A stretch of 64,000 bases of DNA, taken from the NCBI RefSeq assembly GCF_949987535.1, contig NC_080078.1, positions 24,572,942 to 24,636,941 on the forward strand, given 5' to 3'. The position numbers and the translations under genes were made by a program. The notes beneath the pieces are model-generated. The model saw only the letters and a program-made list of their open reading frames with translations. It had not been told where the DNA came from and did not search any database. Position 1 is the stretch's first letter. Each line of letters begins with the position of its first letter. This document shows positions 22,150 to 33,904 of this stretch, one piece after another. Source of the DNA: Balaenoptera acutorostrata (lineage: Eukaryota; Chordata; Mammalia; Artiodactyla; Balaenopteridae).

Positions 22150-22290
22150 CCGAGCCCATGATACAGATGAAGACATCAAGGCTTATCGGGTCTAACAACT
22201 TGCCCGAAGTCCCATTAATAGAAAGCTGCAGAGTGAGCATTGCACTTAGGTCTGTTTATCTTCGGGCCTCTGCTCTCACCCCCTGTGCTT
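22150..22290 (-). mobile_element. MIR-like fragment, antisense
   Basis: 'gatacagatgaagacatcaa', 'aacaacttgcccgaagtccc' and 'gcagagtgagcattgcactt' resemble the MIR complement again, about 50 bases after the previous copy. Confidence 0.5.
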
Positions 22291-22377
22291 TGGGTTGGGT
22301 TCTTTCAGAAACAGAGACTCCCTCCTTCCAGATGTGGTGCTTCATGAAGAAAGTAAGGAAATTAAAAGCTCCAATAG

Positions 22378-22459
22378 AACTGTGTACACTTAAAAAATGG
22401 GCAAGATGGTAAACTTCATGTTATGTGTTTCTTACTATAATTAAAACTTTAAAAAAAAG
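22378..22459 (+). mobile_element. Extremely truncated L1 tail with 21-bp duplication
   Basis: The 21-bp duplicated segments are 22357-22377 and 22460-22480, one mismatch, sharing 'aaaagctccaatag'. The 82-bp insert is an old-type L1 3' terminus ('gtgtacacttaaaaaatggg', 'ttactataattaaaact') with an A tail. Confidence 0.85.
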
Positions 22460-22690
22460 GGAAATAAAAAGCTCCAATAGTCACCATCTCGGGAGTGGGT
22501 AACGCACCCTTGAGTCCTGCTATTTTTATGACGGGGCTTCTGTTACACCCTCCCACTAACCTTCCTTTTCCTCCAGCTCATGGCTTCTGCATATTCATGG
22601 CTTCTATTGCCTTGTGTCTTCTGCTGCCTCACTGCCTGTGCTTCCTGCATTCTCTGTGTGCCTCTGGCCTTCTATCCTATCCTCTGTCTC

Positions 22691-22735
<45 letters not shown>
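22691..22735. repeat. (CTAT)n microsatellite
   Basis: Eleven CTAT units, followed by degenerate copies to about 22755. Flanked by single-copy DNA from 22481 to 23070 with no other feature. It lies inside chance frames encoding YLSI repeats. Confidence 0.97.
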
Positions 22736-23070
22736 ATCATTTATCTATCTTTCAAGTCAACCTTCCTAAGAAGAAGATCAGATTGGATGGCATCTTAGGT
22801 CTGGTCCCCTGGAAACAAGCTCTCAGATGGAGATTTGCCTGCAGGAATTTTGGGGGAGAGCTTTAAGGATTTAAACTCCTCCATGGAGGAGTTAAGAAAA
22901 TAGGACAGGGCAGAGGAGAAGTTGAACTGTGATGCAGTCTTAAAGTAACGGAGCGGGACCATGTGGGACCTTCCCGAGACAGACCCCTCCCCCACATCCT
23001 CTGCTTTAGCTCCTCTCTGAAGTCCCTAGATAATAGTATCTGCTGCACATTTCCTGATTTGTTTTACAGA

Positions 23071-23628
23071 TGTGAAAATCCCTACCAAATGGAAGATGTT
23101 AACTACTTGATGAACACAAGTATATAGCCCTCAGGCCTCCTGGAGCCTGAGGATTGAAATTGTTAACCCCTGTGACACCGCCCTGTTACCTCACCATCAG
23201 CCAATCAGAGAATTGTGCACAAGCTAATCACAAACCCTGTGACCGCCCCCCCCCACTTGGCCTTTAAAAATGCTTTCTTAATAGATAATTAATGAAGACC
23301 TACTATATAGCACAGGGAACTCTACTCAATGCTCTGTAATGACGTACATGGGGAAAGAATCTAAAAAAGAGCTGATATATGTATATGTATAACTGATTCA
23401 CTCTGCTTTACAGCAGAGACTAACACAACATTGTAAATCAACTATACTTCAATTTAAAAAAAAGCTTTCTTGCAACCCATCTGGGAGTTTGGGTTTTTTC
23501 AGCACTATGTCCCTGACTCCTTGTTTGGTGCCTTACAATAAATGCTGCACTTTCTTTCACCACAGCCCAGTGTAAATTGATCGGTTTTAATGCGTGTGGG
23601 TGAATGGACCCAAGTTTGGTTCGGTGAC
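23071..23628 (+). mobile_element. Probable gammaretroviral-type solo LTR
   Basis: U3-like start 'tgtgaaaatccctacc', 'aaatggaagatgttaact', 'ccaatcagagaattgtgcac'. A polyadenylation signal AATAAA lies at 23537-23542 and the U5-like end is 'aagtttggttcggtgaca'. There is no internal viral sequence on either side, so it is a solo LTR of class I type. No clear short duplication is seen, so ends are approximate. A 183-bp L1 splits it. Confidence 0.65.
23280..23462 (+). mobile_element. L1 3' insertion inside the LTR
   Basis: 'gacctactatatagcacagg', 'ctgattcactctgctttaca', 'aaatcaactatacttcaatt' and an A tail. The LTR string 'gctttctt' appears on both sides (23272-23279 and 23464-23471), consistent with a target duplication of roughly 8-14 bp. 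The L1 is therefore younger than the LTR. Confidence 0.85.
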
Positions 23629-23639
23629 ATTAACAAAGA

Positions 23640-26600
23640 CCTCAGCGGATCCCATGGGTTCTTGGGGCTGGGCTGGGCGTTCAGAGTTGTTCAGGCAAGC
23701 AGATTTAGTCTCTATACCTTGACATTGACTCAGCTACTAGGAGCAGAGAGTGAAAGAGACTGATCTCCAAGTAGCATGATTTCCTTTCTGCCCCAGAAGC
23801 AATTCCCCTTGATGTCATCCAAGCCCAAAGCCCCGGCAATTGGACAGCGAGGAGGTGTCCTGAGAGGGCAGGTCAGTCCCTACAGAGCCACAGCCTCACC
23901 TGAACAGGAGCCGTACTTTTGCCATCAGCCAGACTGCCCTTTATAATTCCCCATTCCTCTGAAGTTTGCTTGTGGACAATTATTTTTTTCTGCTTAGTCT
24001 ATGTCTCTTTTTCCTCCCTCTCGATTTCTCCCCATGAAGTTGAAACAGAGGTGGAGACACGTCTGCTACATGACATCAGTATAGCCCTGCCATTCAAGCT
24101 GCGCTCTCCCCCTGCTGCAGCTGAGATGTGCCAGGGCTCCCATCCTCCCCTTCCCCCTAATTGATTTCCAGATTCAGCCTCCTGGGATGGTGCCTTGGTG
24201 CCAGCCTCCTTGGCTGGCTTTCCAACGTCATCCTGTCAACCTTAATATAATGCTTCTCGGGCGGTGAGAACTTATGTTTCCCACCTACTAGTTGGCATCT
24301 GGCTGATTTTCTCATCCTGAGGAATTTAGTTTAATTAATGTCGAGCCTTTGTACATTGCATTGGGGTTGTCAAAAACGATGTGCAGTCATCCAGTTCCCG
24401 GTCCTTCTGAAGAGAGAACTTTCACCTACTTCCTGACAGTGTTGGCGTTTGGAAGGGTCCAGTAGTGGCCCATACCCAGATTAGCAGCCACAGATTTGCT
24501 CCATTGAACTCAAGAATCAGAGGACCCTGACTGGGAATAGCTGATAGATGCTCAGAGCAGTTTGGGTGATTTGAAGTCTGCTTAGCTTTGCCCAGTCAGC
24601 CTGGTGTGAGGTCTTGGAATGAAACTTTCCCACCTTCTCCTTCCAAGACTGAGCCAAAGAATCTATTCTTGGAGCAGATAACTTTTCAACACTGGGTTGG
24701 CAAGTGTTTATGATTGGTTTTTCACACATCCTTCTGGGCAGGAGACAGTTTTTGTCATAATTAAAATTTAAATACAGGGTTATAATAACCCAAGGCACCT
24801 TACAAGGGCAGGCTCTTGGCAAAATAGTGAGTGACATGTGAGGCATGTTTCTTTTCTGTATCTTATTTCTACAACTCTACTCTTTTTAACCGACATTGAT
24901 TATTTACTATGAGTAACCCAAATTACTTCAGGTAAGACGAATACCCCAGGCCTCACCAGCTTGTTGGTACAAATAAAGCCACTTTGAGATAAACATCCAT
25001 ATGAGAGAGGCTCATAGTTTTTTCTTCCTCCTGCTGGATCCCCACTGGCTTCCGGAAGCCCTCCAGGGATGTGTCATGTGTTTGAGAAAAAATCCCACTC
25101 AGGTTCTTTCACCCAAGTCGTTCTTTGAAATGTATCCTGCAGACCATTTGAGGGCAGCAACTCTCTGCTGTACTGCTACTGGGGTCTTCTAGGACAAGTC
25201 TGATTCCCTGCCATTCTGCTGGGTGCAACGGGCACCTTGGGTTCTTTCACGAATGTGCCACAGTCCCTGCAGTGTACTGCTGTCGTGTCCCTCTGCTGCA
25301 ATGGGGAGGGTTTCCCTGTGCCCAACCTTGCATCAAACCTGGCCATCAGGCCCCCAAAGCGGTTCTGCTGGTGCCCAGGGCCTCTCAGCTCAGACAAGTG
25401 TCAGTTTCTCTTCTCCCCTCAGGGCTCAAGCCATTGGGACATAGAACAGTATTGCTTCTCAGCTCTCAAAGCTCATGAGAACTTTACTAAAAGGATAGTT
25501 GGACCTCTGGATTTTTCTCCCTTGTGTTCAAGGATGAGAAGATGCTGCATTACTATTAGAAAGGGCGGAGGGGACACGAGGGGGAAGATGTACCACGAAA
25601 CAGCTGCTAAAAAGCAGATTTAGTGATTCATACTCAGTAACATCCATCAATCAATCTCTCCATGTTGTTTTTCTAGTGATGTTGCATAAGCCACACGTGG
25701 TGGAGGGAATGGACTCAGTTCATGCCAAATGAACCACAGCAAAAATAATGACATCATGGACAATAATAAAATAATCAAGCAGCAACAGATGGAAAGGAAG
25801 AATTCCAGTTATGCTGGGGAAATACACAAATTGTTTTGGGTCCTAGCTGATCAAACCAAACTCAGTCCCACTAGCCAAAGAGTAAAGAGAGACTATCCTT
25901 CAGCCAGAAACACTAGCCAATCAATCCCACCGTCCAGCAAAATAGTCCTTCTGGTTGCGTGGGGGGCAGGGCAGCAATTTCAAAGCATCGCACTTGGCAT
26001 CAAAGAGCCCTGTTTATTCACTGACACCTAATAAATCAGAACCAGGGAATCAGATGAATTTTTCTTTTGCCTTTTAGTTTCCTTTATTAATGGAACCTTT
26101 TAGAAATCTGTTTATACTTTTTATTTGTACAAAATCACAATCCTTCACACAAAGGGAGCAGGTGGTACTGAAAGCTGGAGATTGGGCCAGAATGCATCTC
26201 CTGTAACCGGCGCTAACAGAGCCTTGTCTTGGATATAAAAGAACTGGAGTCTAATTATGGGGTTGGTTTTTCCAATTCTGTATAACTATGTGTTTCTTTG
26301 CCTGTGTTTCTTCCCCTCAAATATAATGCTCCTCCTTGAGCTCCTGTCAAATAGAAATCTGAGTACAGTAACTAAGACTGAGTTTTAAGACTGTGGTTTT
26401 CCTGGAATGGTGTCACTAATACTCCAAGGGCCTCTACATCCCCAGCTGTCTTTGGAGCCTCTTGTTGACGTGTCATATTTAGTGTCATGTGAACCCTCCA
26501 CCTGACCGCAGGTAACTGGGCAGGGATTGGCCCTTGAGCCAAAAGCAGCCTATGGAGGTGGCCTTTTGTGAGAATCCTGCCTCTATATATAGGATTTTGA

Positions 26601-26689
26601 TTAAATAGCCCAATTAGATTCTCCTTCTGAAAGATTTGAATATGTGACATTCTCAGAGGGGGTGGGGTGTAAGTCCATGTGAGTGGGAA
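23640..26689. other. Long repeat-poor single-copy block
   Basis: Three kilobases without a recognisable transposon. Motif-rich spots are 'gtttaattaatgtcgagcc' (24330) and 'catcaatcaatctctcc' (25644). Overlapping plus-strand frames at 25223-25623 (up to 128 codons) have no recognisable domain or splice context. It could be an intron of an unseen gene or intergenic regulatory DNA. Confidence 0.35.
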
Positions 26690-26775
26690 CCTTGTCTCTT
26701 TACTGATTTATCACCGTTCTCTCTCACAGTATATGGTATGGCTACCCAGTGAATACTTGATAAATAAATCAAATG
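26690..26775 (+). mobile_element. L2 3' end fragment
   Basis: 'accttgtctctttactgatt' then 'tacccagtgaatacttgata' and 'aataaat' match the L2 3' terminus. Confidence 0.5.
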
Positions 26776-26904
26776 CATGGGCCCTTACACAGAAGTATTT
26801 TTTTTTTGAAACATGAATCTGCATCCATCTCCCTATATTTTACCTTGTTCTTCTGCCTCCAGTGAGCTAGGTGCCCCCCATCCCTACCATACACACTTCT
26901 AATT

Positions 26905-28645
26905 ATTATTTTAAATAGACTTTATTTTTTTTAGAGCAACTTACGTTTACAGCAAAATTGAGCAGAAGATACAGAAATATTCCATATACCCCCTGCCTCC
27001 GCCACCCCCCAGCCTCCCCTATTATCAACATTCTGCACTGGAATGGAACATTTATTACAACTGATGAACCTACATTGACACATCATTATCACCCAAAGTC
27101 CACAGTCTGCATCAGAGTTCACTCTTGGCACTGTACATTACCTAGGTTTTGACAAATGTATAGTGACATATATTGCCATTATAGTATCATACAGGATAGT
27201 TTCACTGCCTTAAGAGTCCTCTGTGCTCCACCAATGCATCCTTTCCTCCCTCCTAACTTCTGGAAATCACTTTTACTGTCTCTTACTTTCCTTTTAGTGC
27301 CTCCATAGTTTTGCCTTTTTCAGAACATCATGTAGTCAGAATCACACAGAATGTAGCCTTTTCATATTGGCTTCTTTCACTTAGTAATATACATTTAAGA
27401 TTCCTCCATGTGTTTTCATTGTTTAATAGCTCATTTCTTTTTAGTGTTGAATAATATTCCATTATGTAGATGGACCACAGTCTCTTTATCCGTTCACCTA
27501 CTCGTGGACATCTTGGTTGCTTCCAAGTTATGGCAATTATGAATAAAGCTGCTATAAACATCTGTGTGCAGGGTTTTGTATGGACATAATTTTTTAAGTC
27601 CTTTGAGTAAACACCAAGCATGCAATTACCGGATTGTATGGTAAGAGTGTGTTTAGTTTTGTAAGAAAATTCCAAGCTGTCCCCAAACATGGAAGCAACC
27701 TAAATATCCATCGACAGATGAATGGATAAAGAAGATATGAAACTTATATACAATGGAATATTACTCAGCCATAAAAAAGAATGAAATAATGCCATTTGCA
27801 GCAACATGGATGGACCTAGAGATTATCATACTAAGTAAGTCAGACAGAGAAAGACATATGATATCACTTATAAGTGGAATCTAAAAAAATGATGCAAATG
27901 TACTTATTTACAAAACAGAGGTAGAGTCACAGGTATAGAAAACAAACTTATGGTTACCAGGGGAGGGGGCAGGGAAGGATAAATTGGGAGATTGGGATTG
28001 ACATATACACACTACTATATATAAAATAGATAACTAATAAGGACCTGTTGCATAGCACAGGGAACTCTACTCAATACTGTCTAATGACCTATATGGGAAA
28101 AGAACCTAAAGAAGAGTGGATATATGTATATGTATAACTGATTCACTTTGCTGTAAAGCAGAAACTAACACAAACGTTGTAAATCAACTATACTCCAATA
28201 AAAATTTTTAAAAAAGAAAAGAAAATGCCAAGCTGTCTTCCAAAATGACTGACCAAACCATTTTGCATTCCCACCAGTGATGAAGGAGAGTTTCTGTGGT
28301 CCACATCCTTGCCAGCATTTGATGTCGTCATTGTTCTGGATTCTGACCTTTCTAATAGGTGCGAAGTGATATCTCATTGTTGTTTTAATTTGCAATTCCC
28401 TGATGACATATGATGTTGAACATTTCTCATGTGCTTATTTGCCATCTGTATGTTTCCTCTGGTGAGGTGTCTGTTCAGGTCTTTAGCCCATTTAAAAAAT
28501 TATAATTTTTTTTTATATACTATTGGGTTTTAAGGGTTTTTGTATGTTTTGAATAACAGTCCTTTATCAGATGTGTATTTTGCAAATATTTTCTCCCAGC
28601 CTGTGGCTTGTCTTCTCATCCTCTTGACTCTTCTTCTTTTTTATG
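26905..28645 (-). mobile_element. L1 3' fragment, antisense, split by a younger L1
   Basis: About 1.2 kb of an old L1 in reverse: 3' UTR, then ORF2. The minus frame at 27328-27690 contains PCTQMFIAALF and MEYYSTLKRNE. It resumes after 28237 through 'cattcccaccagtgatgaag' to 'ttttctcccagcctgtggct'. Cut by a sense L1 at 27682-28219. Confidence 0.9.
27682..28219 (+). mobile_element. L1 inserted in opposite-strand L1, 18-bp duplication
   Basis: Duplication 27664-27681 and 28220-28237 ('agaaaattccaagctgtc', one mismatch). The insert is a 5'-truncated sense L1: ORF2 end ('atggaatattactcagccat'), 3' UTR ending 'atactccaataaaaattt' and an A-rich tail. Confidence 0.93.
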
Positions 28646-28654
28646 ACTCTTTGC

Positions 28655-28890
28655 TTTGATGGGCAGTACAGTGTAGTGTCTCAGCATTCGGATTCTGGGG
28701 GCATCTGCCCGAGTTTGAGTCCCGATTTTCCACTTGCTCAGGGAATCGATCATTCCTTTCTGACTCAGTTTCCTCATCTGTGAAATGGAGATAATAATAG
28801 TGCCAACTTGTAGGGTTGTTAGGAGTTAGGACTGTCCTGGCTTGTAGTTAGTAAGCACTGTATAAATGGTAGTCATTATTATTGAAATTT
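28655..28890 (+). mobile_element. MIR SINE, sense
   Basis: 'gcagtacagtgtagtgtctc', 'gagtttgagtcccgattttc', 'tttcctcatctgtgaaatgg', 'gataataatagtgccaactt' follow MIR closely. Confidence 0.85.
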
Positions 28891-29458
28891 TTCTTCTTTT
28901 GCATAATTTGGACATATCACTAATTTGGTCTCATCATTCACTTATTTGCTCCCTCCTTCACTCACTCCATTCAAGTCACACTGGCCTCTACACCCACCTT
29001 GGTGTCTTTTTCTTTCTGTTTCCTCCTTCTGAGGTGATTTCCCCTCAATATACTCAGGGTTTAGTCTTTCATCTCATGATTCAGGAGTTTTGTCAGTCAT
29101 AAGCAGAAGCGGTCTAAACGCAATGGGGTTTCCTATTGTTAATGAAGCTGAGCCCATTGATGCCAGGTGTCCCAGAAGGAGGGGCGTATTGAAGGAGCTG
29201 TGAGCTGCCGAGGAGAGTCCTTGAGGCTGGGAGGGAGAGGGGTCTCTGGTTCAGGGTGGGAGTCCTCCTGGGAGGTAGCAAGACCTCCAGGGAAGACTGG
29301 CGGTGCTCCTAGGGGGACGGGGTGTCCTTAGCCTGCCAGGGATTCTCAGACCCCAGGTGTGGTCTGTAAACCACAGAACCTTTAGAACTGAAGGCACCAT
29401 GGAGACTGAAGGAGATGGTACCCTGGTGGTAGACACTCACTAATGCCTACGGCAACAT
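28891..29458. other. Single-copy non-coding DNA
   Basis: No repeat identified. Near its end (29358-29375) two RUNX-like motifs face each other. GC content rises across 29150-29340. Confidence 0.4.
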
Positions 29459-29470
29459 GAAACTAGTTCT

Positions 29471-29785
29471 TTTTTTTAAAACTTTGGGGTTTTTAAATTT
29501 TATTTATTTATTTATTTATTTATGGCTGTGTTGGGTCTTCGTTTCTGTGCAAGGGCTTTCTCTAGTTGTGGCAAGCAGGGGCCACTCTTCATCGCGGTGC
29601 GCGGGCCTCTCACCATCGCGGCCTCTCTTGTTGCGGAGCACAGGCTCCAGACGCGCAGGCTCAGTAGTTGTGACTCACGGGCCTAGTTGCTCCGCGGCAT
29701 GTGGGATCCTCCCAGACCAGGGCTCGAACCCGTGTCCCCTGCATTAGCAGGCAGATTCTCAACCACTGCGCCGCCAGGGAAGCCC
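29471..29785 (-). mobile_element. CHR SINE, antisense, 12-bp duplication
   Basis: 'gaaactagttct' at 29459-29470 and 29786-29797. Read in reverse it is a full CHR element with A and B boxes and an (AAAT)n tail next to an A-rich run, close in sequence to the copies at 18666 and 58753. Confidence 0.96.
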
Positions 29786-30189
29786 GAAACTAGTTCTTCT
29801 GTATCAGCCTCCAGTAAGAGGCTAAACTTCCTGCCAGTTCACAGGGACGGGGGTTCAGAGCCTGAGGGATATTAACCATATAATATCAATTTATAATTTT
29901 AAAATATAGAAAGTCATGTTTCCTTCACCTCTGAGTTTGGACTTAAGAATTATATACAAAATAAATCTATTCTCAAGTTCATCCTTGCCCACTGTAACTT
30001 GAGAGAATCTGGCTACTGGTAAAGTTGCCTTTTAGACACCTTTTAACTCTGCTCTTCCCTGTGTCTTTCCCCCTTTCCTAGCCCCCCTCCTCTAATCCTG
30101 CAGGTATTGGAAGTAAGTTCCCTTCTCAGACCACACTTTTTTTTTTTTCTACATGCAAGCTCTAAAAAAAAAAAAAAAGAAAAAAAAAA

Positions 30190-30840
30190 TGATATTGAGG
30201 CAGGAAAGACAGGGCTGGGCCCAAGGACAGTCTTCTCATTTCTAGACGTTAGGGAGAAGGCAAACCACCTCCTTGTTTCGCACTTAATGAGGCCGTGATG
30301 CATGGAAGAACGGCCTCTAAAACGGAAACTTTGTAGCATCTGAACAAGAAACTCTGACCATGAAAATGTGGAGCATGCGCAATGAAAATGCACAGGTTGC
30401 TGAAGACACTGTACGACCTTCCATTTGTGGTGCTTGACTAGTAAAGGAAAATTTAAGGGAAAACAGCTCTTAGAGTGCACGTACAAGACCATGCGCTTCA
30501 GGAGATGAATGCACAAGACCAGGGGCTGAGGCAACCTGGTGCAATCCAGGCCACGCCTCAGCCTTCCCCTCAATGAACATTCCACCCCTAATCAAAAAGA
30601 CCCACCCATTCAGAGGGCTAAAAATAAGATAAAGAGTGGATCAAAAAACACACCGCTTTTGTGAGGCCCCCCACATTCTTCTCTGTGAGTGTAACTTTTG
30701 TTTCTGCCCTAAATAAACTGCTTCTTTGTTCCCTTTGCTCTTCAGCTTCAGTTTTTGTTGTTGTTTTTTTTCCCTTTGTGTTTGTCACCCAAATTCTTTT
30801 TTGGATGAGTTGAACAAGAGCCTGGACTTTTGATAAAGCT
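30190..30840 (+). mobile_element. Probable ERV-type solo LTR
   Basis: LTR-like architecture: TATA-like 'ctaaaaataag' at 30618-30628, polyadenylation signal AATAAA at 30712-30717, then T/G-rich DNA to 'tttggatgagttgaacaag'. No viral internal region flanks it. The boundaries and class are inferred. A 180-codon minus-strand frame across it has no homology I recognise and is not called. Confidence 0.5.
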
Positions 30841-31149
30841 TTTCCAGTATCAAGATCAAGATGCAAATTTTTAAAAAATTCAATATTTTCTATGTTTACC
30901 TAAAATTATTTTGCAAAAACAAGTTATGTGTGTTTTTTCCTGCTGGGAAATAGTGAAGAACAATGCTGTGCAATTTATCTTGGAATACTACGTCATCCTA
31001 GCAATGGTGTAAATTAAAAATTATACCTCAAAGTACAGTGAAGTTAGAAAAATGTTTTGGAAACACTGTAGCTTGGTTTTTGTTTCTGTTTTTTGTTTTG
31101 TTGTTGTTCATTTTTTTGGATCACGCTTTTGAATTGCTCATCTGCCTGG

Positions 31150-31600
31150 GACAAAGCTTAGTTACTGTGGCATCAGGCACATTTGTTCAGAGAGAGGTAG
31201 TCATTACCTCTGATCAATAGAGATTTCTGATTCTCCTCTCTGTTGCATACATGGTTGCAACACTTTTTCTGGCCTCTTGTGGTTGGGTGAGACCTGCTAA
31301 AGCATTCTGACCAATGACCAGTGAGTGGACATAATGTTCGCTGATTCTGGCAAGGAGCCTTTAGGCCATGATTCTCTGGCAACCTTTCCTCCTCACTGGC
31401 ATGGCAGCTGGCAATTTTTGAGACGGTAGCTGCTCTGTCAGCTTGCCCTTAATTAATTAAGATAAGCAGAGCCTCCCCTAGCAAACTGTGGGATGAACTT
31501 TGAGCAAGAGACAAACTTTTGTTGTTTTAAGTGAGTGAGATTTGGGCATATTTGTTATCACGGCCTCAACTAGCTTATCCTGACTGATACCCACATCCAG
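31150..31600 (+). mobile_element. MaLR-like LTR remnant
   Basis: The 3' part 'cttttgttgttttaagtgag', 'tgagatttgggcatatttgt' and 'actagcttatcctgactgat' has the MLT1-type LTR ending. The 5' part is poorly preserved. Confidence 0.45.
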
Positions 31601-32749
31601 CTATCTGAAGACACTCTTGCCAAACTGTTAAAGCCAAAAAAAAAAAAAAAAAAATCAAAACATTGGAACTGGCATATCTTTACAGACAAAATATTTTGGC
31701 TTGGCAAACATGTCCAGAAGGAAGTAGATGTTGCTATATTTAGAGCATGAAGCAAAGGTACTGTTTCGGAATGTTCAGACAAACATGCTCAAAATCATGT
31801 TCAAAATGCTCCACCTATTGCCTGATTGGAAACATTAACAAAGTATACAAGTTGACAGTGTTTCCCTGTGTATGTTGCATGCCCTGTGCCCACCTGCACC
31901 AGTTGTTTGGTTGTAAGAAACAGAGAGCATTTGATCAAATTTAGAGATGTTGGATTAATTGTTCAAGATCCAACTATGACATGATGGAGGCCACACAAAG
32001 GGCCAGATCTTTGGACTTTTTATCACATGTTGTTATTTTGAGCCTTACAAAGTTTTGTTAAACCATGAAGAGTGTGAAAGATTCTCTCCTGTCATCACAG
32101 TTGATAGAATTTTCACAGAGTTTGCATATCAATTCCTTGCTGAATTTTCATTATTTTACCATCATCTGTCTTATTCATTCATTCATTTTGATTCTATTTT
32201 ACCCTCCCGGGATATTTTTCTCCCAGTTTTATAATCTACTTTTTAGTGTTTGTATTTCTCTTATTTAGTTTCAGAATTTCTATAAAGGACGGATTTAGGA
32301 GTTGAGTTGGAAAGGAGGTTTGGACTAGAGGTACATTTCTGTAGTACTTAAGAATGAGAAAATTTCAGTTGTGTATATCGAGGGATGCTGATGCATGTTA
32401 TGGGGGAACAAAGCCTTCTCCCAAACCATCCCCTGTCACCATGACCACTATCATCCTGGAGAATATTTATTCTAAAGCAGCGGTTCCCCACCTTTCTTCT
32501 GTCTGTTCTGTTGAACAAGACTCTCACAAGCTTGTTTTCCATATTGCTGCAATCAGTGGAGAGAATAATGGATTCGGTATCTGATCAGTTAACTGTGAGA
32601 CTTTGAACAAGTTGCTTAGCTCCTTAGATGGGGAATGATGATATGACTTTATTGAATTATTATAAAACTTACCCAAGATCATGTCTGGGAATGGTTCTTA
32701 TGGTGAAGGCCCAAGAAACACTTAATTCCATTCTTTCCCTACAGTTAAT
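31601..32749. other. Single-copy DNA with an A tract
   Basis: An A-run of 19 at 31635-31653 follows the MaLR-like ending. The rest is AT-rich and unremarkable, with no coding or repeat match. Confidence 0.4.
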
Positions 32750-33000
32750 GAGAGAAGCAGCACAGCCCAGTGGTTAAGTGTGCAAGCTCGGAAGTGACAC
32801 AGCTGGGTTCCAATCCTAAATTCTGCCTTTTGCCAGCTCTGCATAAACTGGTGGCAAATTACTTCACTTCTGCAAGCCTCCTGTGCCATGCCTACAAATA
32901 CAGGGTAAGATGGGACCTGATATATTGTGGGATTAAATGAGATAATGAATAGACAGTGTTCAGGGTGCTGTAAACACTCAAGAAATGGTAGTTTTCATTA
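32750..33000 (+). mobile_element. MIR SINE, sense
   Basis: 'agcacagcccagtggttaag', 'tgggttccaatcctaaattc', 'gggattaaatgagataatga' and 'caagaaatggtagttttcat' follow MIR from head to tail. Confidence 0.8.
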
Positions 33001-33904
33001 GCTTCATTGTTAGAAACAAGTTTCTCATATGCAGTCTCTGTCTCCCAATACAAGCCCACAAACCCTGACCTGGAACCCTTGAGGCCATATGTGTTTTGGA
33101 ATTCAGAATGCTCTGGAAACTAGAAAGATAATGTGGTGTATATACCGTGCATTCCACAATGTCCCGCCCCCAGTGGGGACTGTGGTAGCACTTCATGATC
33201 AGCTCATGACTGCAGTGAAATACACGAATGTTCATGCTAAATGGGATGTGGGATAAAGGGTATAAATAACCTCATGTCTGCTCAAGTCCAGTTTTGCTGC
33301 CAAATGAATTTGTGCTGAGGTTAATGAAAATATATTTGGCTACCTGAGCATTTTTGGGATTTAGGGACCTGTGCAACCATTGTAATTTCTCCCATTCTGT
33401 GTTTATAAGATATTTCTATTACCCATTTCTACTTTAAGCTGTGCTTCTCCTACATTTTTGTGTTTTTATTTAATCTTTCAAGACTTCCTTTGAATGCTTA
33501 GCTCTCCTCCCTTGAAGTCCTGTGTTTTACTTCTCCCCCTCACCTCATCTCTGTCTCTATTCTTTACCCCTTCTTGGATTTCTCTTCTCTTTCTGGGGCT
33601 CACTGGCGTAGAGCCCATTTTCATTTTCTTTTTTTTCCCTCTGTTACATTCTCTCTAGGTTCTCATCCCCACTTCCTCTCCTCCTCTGTGGATTTCAGAC
33701 AGAGTCTTGCCTCCTCATAGAGGGCTTCCTGCCTCTTCTTGTGTAAGGGTCATCTTCTACCTGCCATTTCCTTTCTGCCCCTTCTTTTTATTGCTAGTAG
33801 CCCTTGGCTCCCTCCTCAACTACCAAATCATCATCCTTCTCCTTTAATTCCTTCATCTCCTCCAGATATCCCTCTTTGTCCACTCTTTATTTTACAATGC
33901 CAGT
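33001..33904. other. Single-copy DNA ending in a pyrimidine-rich tract
   Basis: 33001-33465 is ordinary. From about 33470 to 33900 the plus strand is strongly C/T-rich (many 'ctcct', 'tctct' words), the strand counterpart of the purine tract at 20957. No coding signal. Confidence 0.45.

Noticed and set aside
25223..25623. Overlapping plus-strand frames as a possible exon
   Set aside because: Frames in three phases overlap, none has a recognisable domain, and no convincing acceptor-donor pair fits any one of them.
30043..30585. 180-codon minus-strand open frame
   Set aside because: It runs antisense through the probable LTR and through the T/A homopolymers (giving F and K runs). No domain, no start context, no splice support.
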